Shown here: positions 55,704-63,472 of the stretch, in pieces
Numbering within the stretch: the first letter of the stretch is position 1
Layout of the letters: every line of letters begins with the position of its first letter
Origin: Amycolatopsis sp. WQ 127309
GTDB lineage: Bacteria > Actinomycetota > Actinomycetes > Mycobacteriales > Pseudonocardiaceae
Direction of reading: 5' to 3'
NCBI RefSeq assembly: GCF_023023025.1
Contig: NZ_CP095481.1
Location: forward strand, 744,001 to 808,000
Length of the DNA: 64,000 nt
Position numbers and translations under genes: made by a program
Notes under the pieces: model-generated
What the model saw: the letters and a program-made list of their open reading frames with translations, nothing else
Databases searched by the model: none
What the model was told of the DNA's origin: nothing

Positions 55704-56327
55704 CCGGCCCCGGCCGGGCGGGCGGATCGTTCTGGTCACGCCATCGACGTTACCCGAACACACGTGCGAAGATCATCGCTGAATCGGGTGATGTGTGGCG
55801 TCGGGCTTCGGCGTGAGATTTCGTTGTGGTGCAAGGTAAATCGCGCGATGATGATGGGCGCTGCCCCCGGTCTCCATGCTACCGGAGGGGACCGACAAAA
55901 CTGCGGCGCAGTGGGCGGGCGAGCAAAGCGGGGCGAGCGGGGCCGGGGTGAGCGGAGGCCGGGCGATCAGAGTCAGGTAAGCGGCGCCAGGCAAGCAAGT
56001 CATGCGAGTGGGGTCGAGCGAGTGCGGCCAGGCAAGCAAGCCACGCGGATGCAAGCCACGCGACCGAGGCTGGACCGGTGAAGCCGGGCAAGCGGGGCCG
56101 AGCCAGCGGGGCCACGCGAGTCAGGCTGGGCGAGTGGGGTCGAGCGACTAGGGCCACGCGAGTGGGGCTGGACAAGGGGACCGGGCGAGCAGGGCCAGGC
56201 AAGGCGAGCAGGGCCAGGCAAGGCGAGTGGGGCTGGGCGAAAGAGGACGCAAGGCGCGAGCGTGCGTCGGCGTTTGCCGGTAGGTGGCGGGCGTCGTTGC
56301 GGGCCACCTGGCCGTCGGCGTGGCTCC
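55704..56327. other. Gene-free stretch holding a 14-bp repeat array
   Basis: No supported gene between the NUDIX hydrolase and the YciI-like gene. Most of the stretch (55919-56243) is a degenerate tandem array; the rest shows nothing recognisable. Confidence 0.6.
55919..56243. repeat. Degenerate 14-bp tandem repeat array
   Basis: More than 20 units of 13-15 bp (mostly 14) follow one another; typical units are GCGAGTGGGGTCGA, GCGAGCAGGGCCAG, GCGACTAGGGCCAC and GCGAGTCAGGCTGG. The consensus is roughly GCGAGYRGGGCYRS. Units are diverged but keep phase, indicating an old minisatellite-like array. No ORF in the array is credible as a gene. Confidence 0.8.
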
Positions 56328-56627
56328 TCAGGAGGCGATGGCCTCGTTGATCGCCAGTAGCTCCTGTGCGGTGCGGGTGGCGGTGAACTCGATGACGTCG
56401 TAGCGGGCCAGGCGCTGGACCACGAACGGGTCGCTGGCGAGGACCGCGTCGAGTTTGCCGCGTAGTACCGGGCGGGTGAGGATCACGTGGTCGGCCGCTC
56501 CGGTTCCCTTTCCGGAAACGAGGAAAATTCCTCTCGTGAATTGGGTGCGCAACCAGTCCGAATGGTCCGGGAGCGCGTAGTCTACTTCTGTCTCGGGCGC
56601 TGTGTAGGTCAGCAGTGCGATGTACAT
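56328..56627 (-). CDS. YciI-like protein
   Basis: 99 residues. The YCII fold begins MYIALLTYTAPETEVDYALPDHSDWLRTQF with the usual central His-Asp pair (DHSDW), and FLVSGKGTG and DPFVVQRLARYDVIEFTAT are typical. Function of the family is unclear, with a ferredoxin-like barrel that may bind small ligands. Stands alone beside the repeat array. Confidence 0.88.
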   Translation of the reverse strand: MYIALLTYTAPETEVDYALPDHSDWLRTQFTRGIFLVSGKGTGAADHVILTRPVLRGKLDAVLASDPFVVQRLARYDVIEFTATRTAQELLAINEAIAS

Positions 56628-56829
56628 GATTCAAGAGTAGAACTCCCCCGGCCACCCCGCATCCGCCTGCCGAGTGGCGCCGGACACCGTATTCGGCAAT
56701 ATTCCGGTCAAGAATTCCGGTAATTCTTTACGGCGGCTTTCTGAATCCACCGTACGTAGATCGGCGTACGACAGGGAGTCGACGCCGGGCCGACGCGGGG
56801 CGCCCCCGTGGCGCGCGAGACTCGGGGGC

Positions 56830-57750
56830 ATGAACGCACTGACCCGGATCCGGCGCGACGTCTGGCAGCACGGCCGGCGCGCCGAGCGGATCGCCTACTT
56901 CGTCGGCGCGGTCCTCTTCGTGAGCGGCCTCGTGCACGCGATCGTGCTCCTCGCCACCGGCGGCTCGTGGCTGGGGCCGCTGTCGATGCGCAAGGCCGTC
57001 ACCTTCGGGCTGTCGTTCGGCCTGACGCTGGCCTCGGTGGCCTGGGCGACGTCGTTCCTCACCGTCCGGCCGCGGTGGCGGTCGATACTGCTGGGCGCGT
57101 TCAGCGTCGCCAGCGTCGTCGAGGTCGCCCTGGTCAGCATGCAGTCCTGGCGTGGTGTGCCGTCGCACTTCGACTTCGAGACGCCGTTCGACAACGTCGT
57201 GTCGATGACCCTCGCCGCGGGTGGCGGGGTGCTGATCCTGACCGTCATCGGCTTCACCGCGGCCGCGCTCGTGGAACCCGGGCCGGACGCGCCGAGCCTG
57301 CGTCTCGCCGTCCGGGCCGGGCTGCTCGTGCTGGTGGTCGCGCTGGCCACCGGGGCCGTGATGATCGCCCGCGGCGTGGTGGAAGCCCGTGGCGGCGATC
57401 CGCAGCTGGCCTACACGACCGCCGGTTCGCTCAAGCCGCTGCACGCGGTCGCGATGCACGCGATCCTCGTGCTGCCCGGGCTGGCCTGGCTGCTCACCTT
57501 CACCCGCTGGCCCGAGGCCCACCGGCTGCGTGTCGTCAAGATCGCGGTCGCAGCCGACGCCGTGCTCACCGCCGTGATCGGCGTCGAGTCCTTCACCGGC
57601 GTCTCGCCGTTCGCCGCGCCGCTGCCGGTGCTCGCGTTGTCCGTCCTGGCGGCGGCCGCGCTGGCCGGCACCGGGCTTTACGCGCTGAGCGGCGTTGAAC
57701 CGGGTATCCGATTCGTACGTATCTCCGATGGGAAGGCAAGGGGCCGGTAA
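56830..57750 (+). CDS. Polytopic membrane protein, unknown function
   Basis: 306 residues with seven or eight predicted TM segments (IAYFVGAVLFVSGLVHAIVLLA; AVTFGLSFGLTLASVAWATSFL; MTLAAGGGVLILTVIGFTAAALV; and others). ATG 56830 follows GGGGGC at a short distance. Conserved-looking polar residues lie between helices (PSHFDFETPFDNV, SLKPLHAVAMHAIL) and could bind a ligand or heme. Not assigned to a named family. The next gene starts 19 bp downstream, suggesting an operon with the aminotransferase. Confidence 0.75.
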   Translation: MNALTRIRRDVWQHGRRAERIAYFVGAVLFVSGLVHAIVLLATGGSWLGPLSMRKAVTFGLSFGLTLASVAWATSFLTVRPRWRSILLGAFSVASVVEVALVSMQSWRGVPSHFDFETPFDNVVSMTLAAGGGVLILTVIGFTAAALVEPGPDAPSLRLAVRAGLLVLVVALATGAVMIARGVVEARGGDPQLAYTTAGSLKPLHAVAMHAILVLPGLAWLLTFTRWPEAHRLRVVKIAVAADAVLTAVIGVESFTGVSPFAAPLPVLALSVLAAAALAGTGLYALSGVEPGIRFVRISDGKARGR

Positions 57751-57769
57751 AGCGGCGGACGGAGACCAC

Positions 57770-58960
57770 GTGCGGCACGGCATGACCACGAACGGCCTTT
57801 TCCAGCAGAGTCAGGCCCACAGCCCGTCGTTCTTCTCCGTCATGCGGGCGATGGGCCAGCACGGCGACGACCTCGCGGACTTCTGCATCCCCTGCAACCC
57901 GTACTTCCCGACCGACGGGATGTTCGGCGAGCTGGAACGGAACCTCCGCACGATCCTCAAGTTCTACCCGAGCGACGCGGGTGCGATCACCGCGCAGCTG
58001 GCGCACGTGCTCCGCCTCAACCCCTCGACGATCTCGCTGGCCAACGGCTCGACCGAGCTGATCACCTGGATCGACCACCTGCTGGTGGACGCCAGCATCG
58101 CGGTGCCGATCCCGACGTTCGGCCGCTGGACCGACCAGCCGCTGGAAACCGGCAAGCGCGTCGACATGTTCCTGCTGAAGGAAGCGAACGGCTTCGAGCT
58201 GCGCGTCGACGAGTACATCGAGTTCATCAAGCGCCGCGGCTCGCGGGTCGCGGTGCTGTGCAACCCGAACAACCCCGACGGCGGCTACCTGTCACGTCGC
58301 GAGGTCATCCGGTTCATGGATGCCCTGGAAGACCTCGACCTCGTGGTGATCGACGAGTCGTTCATCGACTTCGTCGAGGCCGAGATGAACCCGTCGGTGG
58401 CCGCCGAGGCCGTCGTGCGGCCGAACGTCATCGTGCTGAAGAGCCTCGGGAAGAACTTCGGGCTGCACGGGATCCGCTTCGGTTACCAGGTGTCGAACCC
58501 GGCGCTGACGCGCAAGCTGTCGGCCGCGCTGCCGAAGTGGAACCTGAACTCGCTGGCCGAGACCGTCATCTTCATGCTCGCCGAGCACCGCGCGGAGTAC
58601 GAGGACAGCCTCAAGCGGCTCGCGCTCGACCGGTTCATGATGAACTCGCAGCTGAGCCAGTTCCCGGAGCTGACGGTCTACCCGTCGCAGGCGAACTTCC
58701 TGCTCGTCAAGCTGCCCGGCTCGGTCGACGGCGCCGAATTGTGCGACTACCTGCTGACCGAACACCACCTGCTGGTGCGCCAGTGCGGCAACAAGATCGG
58801 CATGACCAGCCAGTTCATGCGCTTCGGGGTGCGGCCGGACACCGAGGTCGAGCGGCTGGTCGAGGGACTGCGCGGGGTCGAGCGGCTCGGCGGCGGCCGC
58901 CACACGCCGCCGATCGAGCTCGTCTCGCACTCCCGCGAGCCGGAACGGTCGATCAGCTGA
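57770..58960 (+). CDS. PLP-dependent aminotransferase class I/II (HisC/CobD-like)
   Basis: 396 residues from GTG 57770, with GGAG 5 nt upstream (ATG 57782 also possible). Fold type I: LANGSTELITWIDHLL (PLP phosphate site), AVLCNPNNPDGGYLS, LVVIDESFIDF (PLP Asp), and the Schiff-base Lys in LKSLGKNFGLHGIRFGY. The length and motifs fit the histidinol-phosphate/threonine-phosphate aminotransferase branch. Part of a unit with the kinase-fold gene that follows. Confidence 0.9.
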   Translation: MRHGMTTNGLFQQSQAHSPSFFSVMRAMGQHGDDLADFCIPCNPYFPTDGMFGELERNLRTILKFYPSDAGAITAQLAHVLRLNPSTISLANGSTELITWIDHLLVDASIAVPIPTFGRWTDQPLETGKRVDMFLLKEANGFELRVDEYIEFIKRRGSRVAVLCNPNNPDGGYLSRREVIRFMDALEDLDLVVIDESFIDFVEAEMNPSVAAEAVVRPNVIVLKSLGKNFGLHGIRFGYQVSNPALTRKLSAALPKWNLNSLAETVIFMLAEHRAEYEDSLKRLALDRFMMNSQLSQFPELTVYPSQANFLLVKLPGSVDGAELCDYLLTEHHLLVRQCGNKIGMTSQFMRFGVRPDTEVERLVEGLRGVERLGGGRHTPPIELVSHSREPERSIS

Positions 58961-58971
58961 CCACGTGGTCG

Positions 58972-59910
58972 ATGGCCGACTTCCAAGCGAACCTCCGGCC
59001 GTTCGCCGAACTCGACCGCGCGGGCCGCACGCGCAGGCTGCGCCGGCTCGCCGAAGCGGCGTTGACCGACTACGACGTCCCGGTGGCGCGGCTGACGCCG
59101 TTGGCGCGCGGGCGCAACACGACGTTCCGGGTCGACGGCGCGGACGGCCGCCGCTACGTGCTGCGCGTGGAGCGGCCGGACGGCCCGAGCGTCACGCAGG
59201 TGCGGGCCGAGGTGGCCTGGCTCGCGGCGCTGTGCCGGGAAACGGACCTGGTGGTGCCGCGGCCGGTGCCGACGCGGCACCGGGAGCCGGCCACCGTCGT
59301 CGCCGATCCGGCCGTGCCCGAGCCGCGCACCTGCGTGCTGCGCCACTGGGTCGAGGGCCGGTTCCTCGACGAGCGGCTCAACGCGTCGCAGCTGTACCGG
59401 CTGGGCGAGGTCACCGCGCGGCTGCAGCGCCACGGCGCCCGGATGAACGGCCTCGACCGCGGCCGCGTCGACGACCTCAGCGCGTTCGGCCGGGCGCAGG
59501 TGGACGGCTTCTCGGCGACCGTCGTCGCGCGGGCGGTCGCGCTGGCCGGCGAGGACGTCCGCGCCGCGCTGGAGCGGGTGCGGGCGGTGCGGGCCGCGCT
59601 CGGGTTCGGCGCCGACGTGTTCGGCCTGGTCCACGGCGGCCTGCACCAGGAGAACTACCTGGTGCACCGCGGCCGGGTCGCGGTGGTCGGCTTCGACGGC
59701 TGCGGGTACGGGCACTACGCCTACGACCTGGCCGTGACGGTCGAGGCGTTCGCGCACCTGCCGCACCGCGCGGAGCTGCGGGAGGCGCTGCTGGACGGGT
59801 ACCGATCGGTGCGCCCGGCCACGTTCGCGACCGACCCGGCCGTGCTCGACGCGTTCATCGGCCTGCGCCGGGTCCAGCTGCGGCTGCGCGCGCTCGACGG
59901 GACGGCCTGA
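58972..59910 (+). CDS. APH-fold phosphotransferase lacking catalytic Asp residues
   Basis: 312 residues of the aminoglycoside/choline kinase fold. RGRNTTFRVDG and the Lys-equivalent region RYVLRVERP form the N-lobe. The Brenner motif is altered: residues 221-228 read HGGLHQEN, with Gly223 where the catalytic Asp normally is, and the metal-binding stretch reads VVGFDGCGYG (238-247), with Gly240 for the usual Asp. Asp242 remains. The DNA is unambiguous. It is therefore a probable pseudokinase or an enzyme with shifted catalysis. 11 bp after the aminotransferase. Confidence 0.88.
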   Translation: MADFQANLRPFAELDRAGRTRRLRRLAEAALTDYDVPVARLTPLARGRNTTFRVDGADGRRYVLRVERPDGPSVTQVRAEVAWLAALCRETDLVVPRPVPTRHREPATVVADPAVPEPRTCVLRHWVEGRFLDERLNASQLYRLGEVTARLQRHGARMNGLDRGRVDDLSAFGRAQVDGFSATVVARAVALAGEDVRAALERVRAVRAALGFGADVFGLVHGGLHQENYLVHRGRVAVVGFDGCGYGHYAYDLAVTVEAFAHLPHRAELREALLDGYRSVRPATFATDPAVLDAFIGLRRVQLRLRALDGTA

Positions 59911-59923
59911 CGTTACAGATCGC

Positions 59924-59941
59924 CGCTACACTTGCTACATG
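59924..59941 (+). promoter_or_regulatory. Repeated TACA-type promoter/operator of the TetR gene
   Basis: CGCTACACTTGCTACATG ends on the start codon of the TetR gene. TACACT could serve as the -10, giving a leaderless transcript. 15 of 18 bases recur at 60629-60646 before the next gene. Confidence 0.6.
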
Positions 59942-60628
59942 GCCGGACGATCGAGCAACGCCACCAGCACCCGCGACCGCCTCCTGCTGGCCGCCGGGCA
60001 GCTCCTGCACGAGGCGGACGGCGGCGCGGTGTCGACGCGCGCGATCTGCGAACGCGCCGGCGTCCAGGCCCCGACGCTGTACCACCACTTCGGCAGCAAG
60101 CAGGGCCTGCTCGACGCCGTCGTGAACTACGGCTTCACCCAGTACGTCCAGGCGCCCGAAACCGGCGGCGACCCGGTGGCGCGGATCCGCGAGGGCTGGG
60201 ACAGGCACGTCGCGTACGGCCTGGAGAACCCCGCGTTCTACGTGCTGCTCTACGGCCAGATCGAGCCCGGCGTGCCGTGCAACCTCACCAGTAGCGCCGA
60301 GGCGATGCTGCTCGAGCTGTTCACCCCGCTCGCCCGCGCCGGGCGGCTGCGCGTCGAGGCGACCGAGGCCGCGCGGCAGTTCGCGGCGGCGAACAGCGGA
60401 GTGACGCTCAGCCTGATCGCCCAGCCCGAAGGCGCCCGCGACCTGGCGATGTCCACGCAGGTCCGGGACGCCGTGCTGGCCGGGCTGCTCACCGACGGCC
60501 CGGCCGCGGGGTCGTCGACGAGCGCGCTCGCGGTCGCTTTGTCGACCGCGCTCGCGGACGACGTCGACGAGCTGACGACCACCGAGCGGCAGCTGCTGCG
60601 GGAGTGGCTGCACCGCCTCGCGAGCTGA
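59939..60628 (+). CDS. TetR-family transcriptional regulator
   Basis: 229 residues. The N-terminal helix-turn-helix reads TRAICERAGVQAPTLYHHFGSKQGLLDAVV, standard for TetR/AcrR. The C-terminal ligand domain is unassigned. ATG 59939 has no Shine-Dalgarno; the upstream element suggests a leaderless message. The neighbour at 60654 has the same element, so autoregulation and control of that oxidoreductase are likely. Confidence 0.92.
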   Translation: MAGRSSNATSTRDRLLLAAGQLLHEADGGAVSTRAICERAGVQAPTLYHHFGSKQGLLDAVVNYGFTQYVQAPETGGDPVARIREGWDRHVAYGLENPAFYVLLYGQIEPGVPCNLTSSAEAMLLELFTPLARAGRLRVEATEAARQFAAANSGVTLSLIAQPEGARDLAMSTQVRDAVLAGLLTDGPAAGSSTSALAVALSTALADDVDELTTTERQLLREWLHRLAS

Positions 60629-60646
60629 CGTTACATTTGCTACATT
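60629..60646 (+). promoter_or_regulatory. Second copy of the TACA-type element, before the LLM oxidoreductase
   Basis: CGTTACATTTGCTACATT starts one base after the TetR stop and differs from the first element at 3 of 18 positions. TACATT may be the -10. The gene start ATG is at 60654. Confidence 0.6.
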
Positions 60647-60653
60647 GAGCCGT

Positions 60654-61502
60654 ATGGCGAATGTAGTGAACGAGTTCGGCGTGTTCCTGGCCCCGCACCG
60701 CGACGACGAGACGCGCAAGGCGCACGCCGTCGCGGCCGACAAGCTCGGCTACGGCACGGTCTGGTTCGGCACCGGCAGCGCATCGGTCGGCGACCTCGCG
60801 TTCGTCGAGGACGTCCTGGCCGCGACCGAGCGGATCACCGTGGCGACGGCGATCGTGAACATGTGGGCCGACGAGCCGGAGGTCCTGGCCGAGTCGTACC
60901 ACCGGCTGGCGGGCCGGTACGGAAAGCGCTTGCTCCTGGGCGTCGGCGTCGGGCACCCCGAGTCGGTCGCGGAATATCAGAGCCCGTACGACAAGATCGT
61001 CGGTTACCTCGACCGGCTGGACGCGGCCGGTGTGCCCGTCGAGGCCAGGATTCTCGCGGCGCTCGGCGACCGCGTGCTGAAGCTGGCCGCCGAGCGCACC
61101 GCCGGCGCGGTCCCCTACCTCGTGCCGGTCGCGCACACGCGACACGCGCGATCGGTGCTGGGCCCGGGCAAACTCCTGACGCCGGAACAGAAAGTGGTCG
61201 TCGACGAGGACCCGGTGGCGGCGCGCGCGATCGGCCGGCCGTTCGTCCGCGAGCCGTACCTCGGGTTGCGCAACTACGTGAACAACCTGCGGCGCCACGG
61301 GTACACCGAGGCGGACGTCGCCGATGGCGGCAGTGACCGCCTGATCGACGACCTCGTGCTGCACGGCACACCCGAGAGCATCGCGAAGCGCCTGCGGTCC
61401 CATGTGGACGCCGGAGCCGACCACGTGGCCGTCCAGGTGCTCGGCCCCACGCCGGACGTGGAGGCCGAGCACCACCGGATCCTCGCCGGCCTGCTGCTCT
61501 GA
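60654..61502 (+). CDS. LLM class F420-dependent oxidoreductase
   Basis: 282 residues from ATG 60654 (TTG 60645 possible). Luciferase-like barrel: FGVFLAPHRDDE, LGYGTVWFGTGSA, and ITVATAIVNMWADEPEVLAESYHRLAGRYGKRLLLGVGVGHPE match the TIGR03620-type F420 subgroup. It oxidises or reduces a small organic substrate with F420. It follows the TetR regulator and shares its promoter element. Its stop abuts the convergent nitroreductase-like gene. Confidence 0.92.
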   Translation: MANVVNEFGVFLAPHRDDETRKAHAVAADKLGYGTVWFGTGSASVGDLAFVEDVLAATERITVATAIVNMWADEPEVLAESYHRLAGRYGKRLLLGVGVGHPESVAEYQSPYDKIVGYLDRLDAAGVPVEARILAALGDRVLKLAAERTAGAVPYLVPVAHTRHARSVLGPGKLLTPEQKVVVDEDPVAARAIGRPFVREPYLGLRNYVNNLRRHGYTEADVADGGSDRLIDDLVLHGTPESIAKRLRSHVDAGADHVAVQVLGPTPDVEAEHHRILAGLLL

Positions 61503-62300
61503 TCAGCCCGGCGCCGGGGCCAGCGCGTTCAACGCCGTGACGATCACGCTTTCCTCGTAGGTGAAGTGAGTGTCCAAAAGAGACGCCAGCCGGTCGAACT
61601 CCGCGTGCAGCCGGGCAGGGTCGGACTCCTCGTCGACGAGCCGCTGGATCTGGTCCTGCAGCTGTGCGACGACGACGTGTTCCTCGCCGAGCTTCGTCAA
61701 CGCGGGGGCGAGCGCGGGGAACTGCGCTGCCAGCATCGGGAAGATCGCCGTGTCCTCGCCCGTGTGGTGGCGGGTGAGGGCCGAGCAGAAACCGAGACAG
61801 CGCTTGCCGAAGCTCAGCGGTTCGCCGGAATCCAGCTGGGCACGCAGGTCCCGCAGTTCGGTGCGCAGCCAGTCGTGCACCTCGACGATCCAGTCGCCCA
61901 TGCGCCGGACGCGGTCGAGGCGGTCGAGGCGGTGCAACACGAGCACCGGCAGCACCCGGGTGGTGCGGGCCTGGTAGTCCCCGAAGCCCGGCTGCTGCTC
62001 GACGACCTTGGCGAACAGGGCGTCACGGTCGGGGGCGATCGCGGCCATCGCCTCGAACGTCTCGGTGCCGGTTTCCACGGTCACCAAAGGGTTCTTGCGG
62101 ATATTGTGATACCAGGCGGGGTGCTTCGGCAACCCCATCGCCGAGGCGACGACGACCAGCCGGCCGTCGATGTGCAGGGCTCCCAAGGTGACGCGGTGTT
62201 TCCGGCCGGTGCGGGCACCGGTCGTGGTGAGCTGGATCAAACTCGCGTGGTCCTTCCGATGTGGAGTGATCGGAGGCGTGAGAGGGCACGACGGAGGCAC
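61503..62300 (-). CDS. Deazaflavin-dependent nitroreductase-like domain fused to hemerythrin domain
   Basis: 265 residues from GTG 62300. Residues ~20-120 are a DDN/DUF385-type split-barrel (LIQLTTTGARTGRKHRVTLGALHIDGRLVVVAS, PAWYHNIRKNPLVTVETG). Residues ~135-262 are a hemerythrin HHE domain (VEVHDWL, RHHTGEDTAIFPML, LGEEHVVVAQL, HFTYEESVI), with His/Glu ligands for a di-iron site. The first ~30 residues usual in DDN proteins are missing, so the N-terminus is short or the start lies further upstream out of frame. The fusion joins F420 chemistry to O2/NO sensing. Confidence 0.85.
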   Translation of the reverse strand: MPPSCPLTPPITPHRKDHASLIQLTTTGARTGRKHRVTLGALHIDGRLVVVASAMGLPKHPAWYHNIRKNPLVTVETGTETFEAMAAIAPDRDALFAKVVEQQPGFGDYQARTTRVLPVLVLHRLDRLDRVRRMGDWIVEVHDWLRTELRDLRAQLDSGEPLSFGKRCLGFCSALTRHHTGEDTAIFPMLAAQFPALAPALTKLGEEHVVVAQLQDQIQRLVDEESDPARLHAEFDRLASLLDTHFTYEESVIVTALNALAPAPG

Positions 62301-62417
62301 ACTTGTCCCACAGCAGGGAAAAGACGAGAGACACCGACGTGTCGATCTCAGGGGGCTGAGTAGCCACTACCTCCGTGCGTAGGCCCATCCGGGGCGCACT
62401 CCCACGGTAGCACGGAA

Positions 62418-63281
62418 TCAGCGCGCGTCGTCAGCGGCTTCCTTCGCCGCGATGGAGGCTTCGTCGGCCTGGTCGAAGGCTTCCTTGGCCGTCTCGAACT
62501 CGGCCGTCGCGCGCTCGGCGCGTTCCTCGGCTTCCACCAGGCGGGCCCGCAGGTCTTCGACGCGGGCCGTGGCCTGCTCGGCCGCGCGCTCGGTGCGGAC
62601 GAGGTCGCGCTCGGCCACCGCACGTTCCTTCGCCAGCTCGGCGGCTTCCTTGCGCAGGCGCTCGCGTTCGGCGCGGACGCGCTCCCGCTCGGCCCGCTCC
62701 TCGTCCTCGCGCTTGGCGTCCTTTTCGGCCCGCTCGGCCTTTTCGGTCCGCTTGGCCTTCGCGGGTTCGGCCTTTTCCACCAGCTTCGCCGGGCGCTTGC
62801 CGGTCGACGGCGGCGCGGTCGCGGCGAGCGTGAACCACTGGTCGGTGTCCTGGTGCGCCACCGACGTCAGGCACCCGGCCAAGGCGAGCGCGGCGGTGTC
62901 CGGGTCGGCCGCGACGGCTTCGAGCGTCGCCTCGACCTCCCGCGCGACGGTGTCGCTCATCTTGGCCAGGCCGTGCAGGATCCGCCGCACCAGCTCGCCG
63001 CGGCGGCGGGCCAGCGCGCGCAGGTCGTCGCCGGCCAGGCGGGTGTGCGCGTCCCGCAGCTCGTCGCCGAGCTCGGCCAGCTCACGCAGCTCGTCCGGGT
63101 CGTCGCGGGCCAGCCGGTTGACGATCGCCGCGGCCGTGGTCGGCTTCCGCAGCTCCTTGATCTTCGCCGCCAGGTCGGTGTCGCCCTCGGCCTTCGCCGT
63201 CTTCGCCGCCGCGTTGCGCGCGCTGACGAACTCCGCGAGGTCACCCCCGTAGAGCTCACCGGCCACCGTCTTCAGGTCCAT
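62418..63281 (-). CDS. Conserved coiled-coil protein of unknown function
   Basis: 287 residues from ATG 63281. The N-terminal ~110 residues have the conserved helical domain with LRKPTTAAAIVNRLARDDPDELRELAELGDELR, seen in many actinobacteria. The C-terminal ~110 residues are one long charged helix (AERERVRAERERLRKEAAEL), surely a coiled coil. No enzymatic motif. Stands alone. Confidence 0.82.
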   Translation of the reverse strand: MDLKTVAGELYGGDLAEFVSARNAAAKTAKAEGDTDLAAKIKELRKPTTAAAIVNRLARDDPDELRELAELGDELRDAHTRLAGDDLRALARRRGELVRRILHGLAKMSDTVAREVEATLEAVAADPDTAALALAGCLTSVAHQDTDQWFTLAATAPPSTGKRPAKLVEKAEPAKAKRTEKAERAEKDAKREDEERAERERVRAERERLRKEAAELAKERAVAERDLVRTERAAEQATARVEDLRARLVEAEERAERATAEFETAKEAFDQADEASIAAKEAADDAR

Positions 63282-63472
63282 CCCACCCAGCCAACCACAT
63301 CGGACTGGTGCGAGCACCCGCGAACAGTCATCCAACCGGCAAGACGGGATGCAGCACCCAGTACGCCATTCGGATGAATCAACGCACCCACCGATCCACA
63401 CTCGTCACACCAGCACTCAGGTGAACGACTCTTCATCGACCTCGCCGACTGAGCAAAGATGCGGATCTCGAT

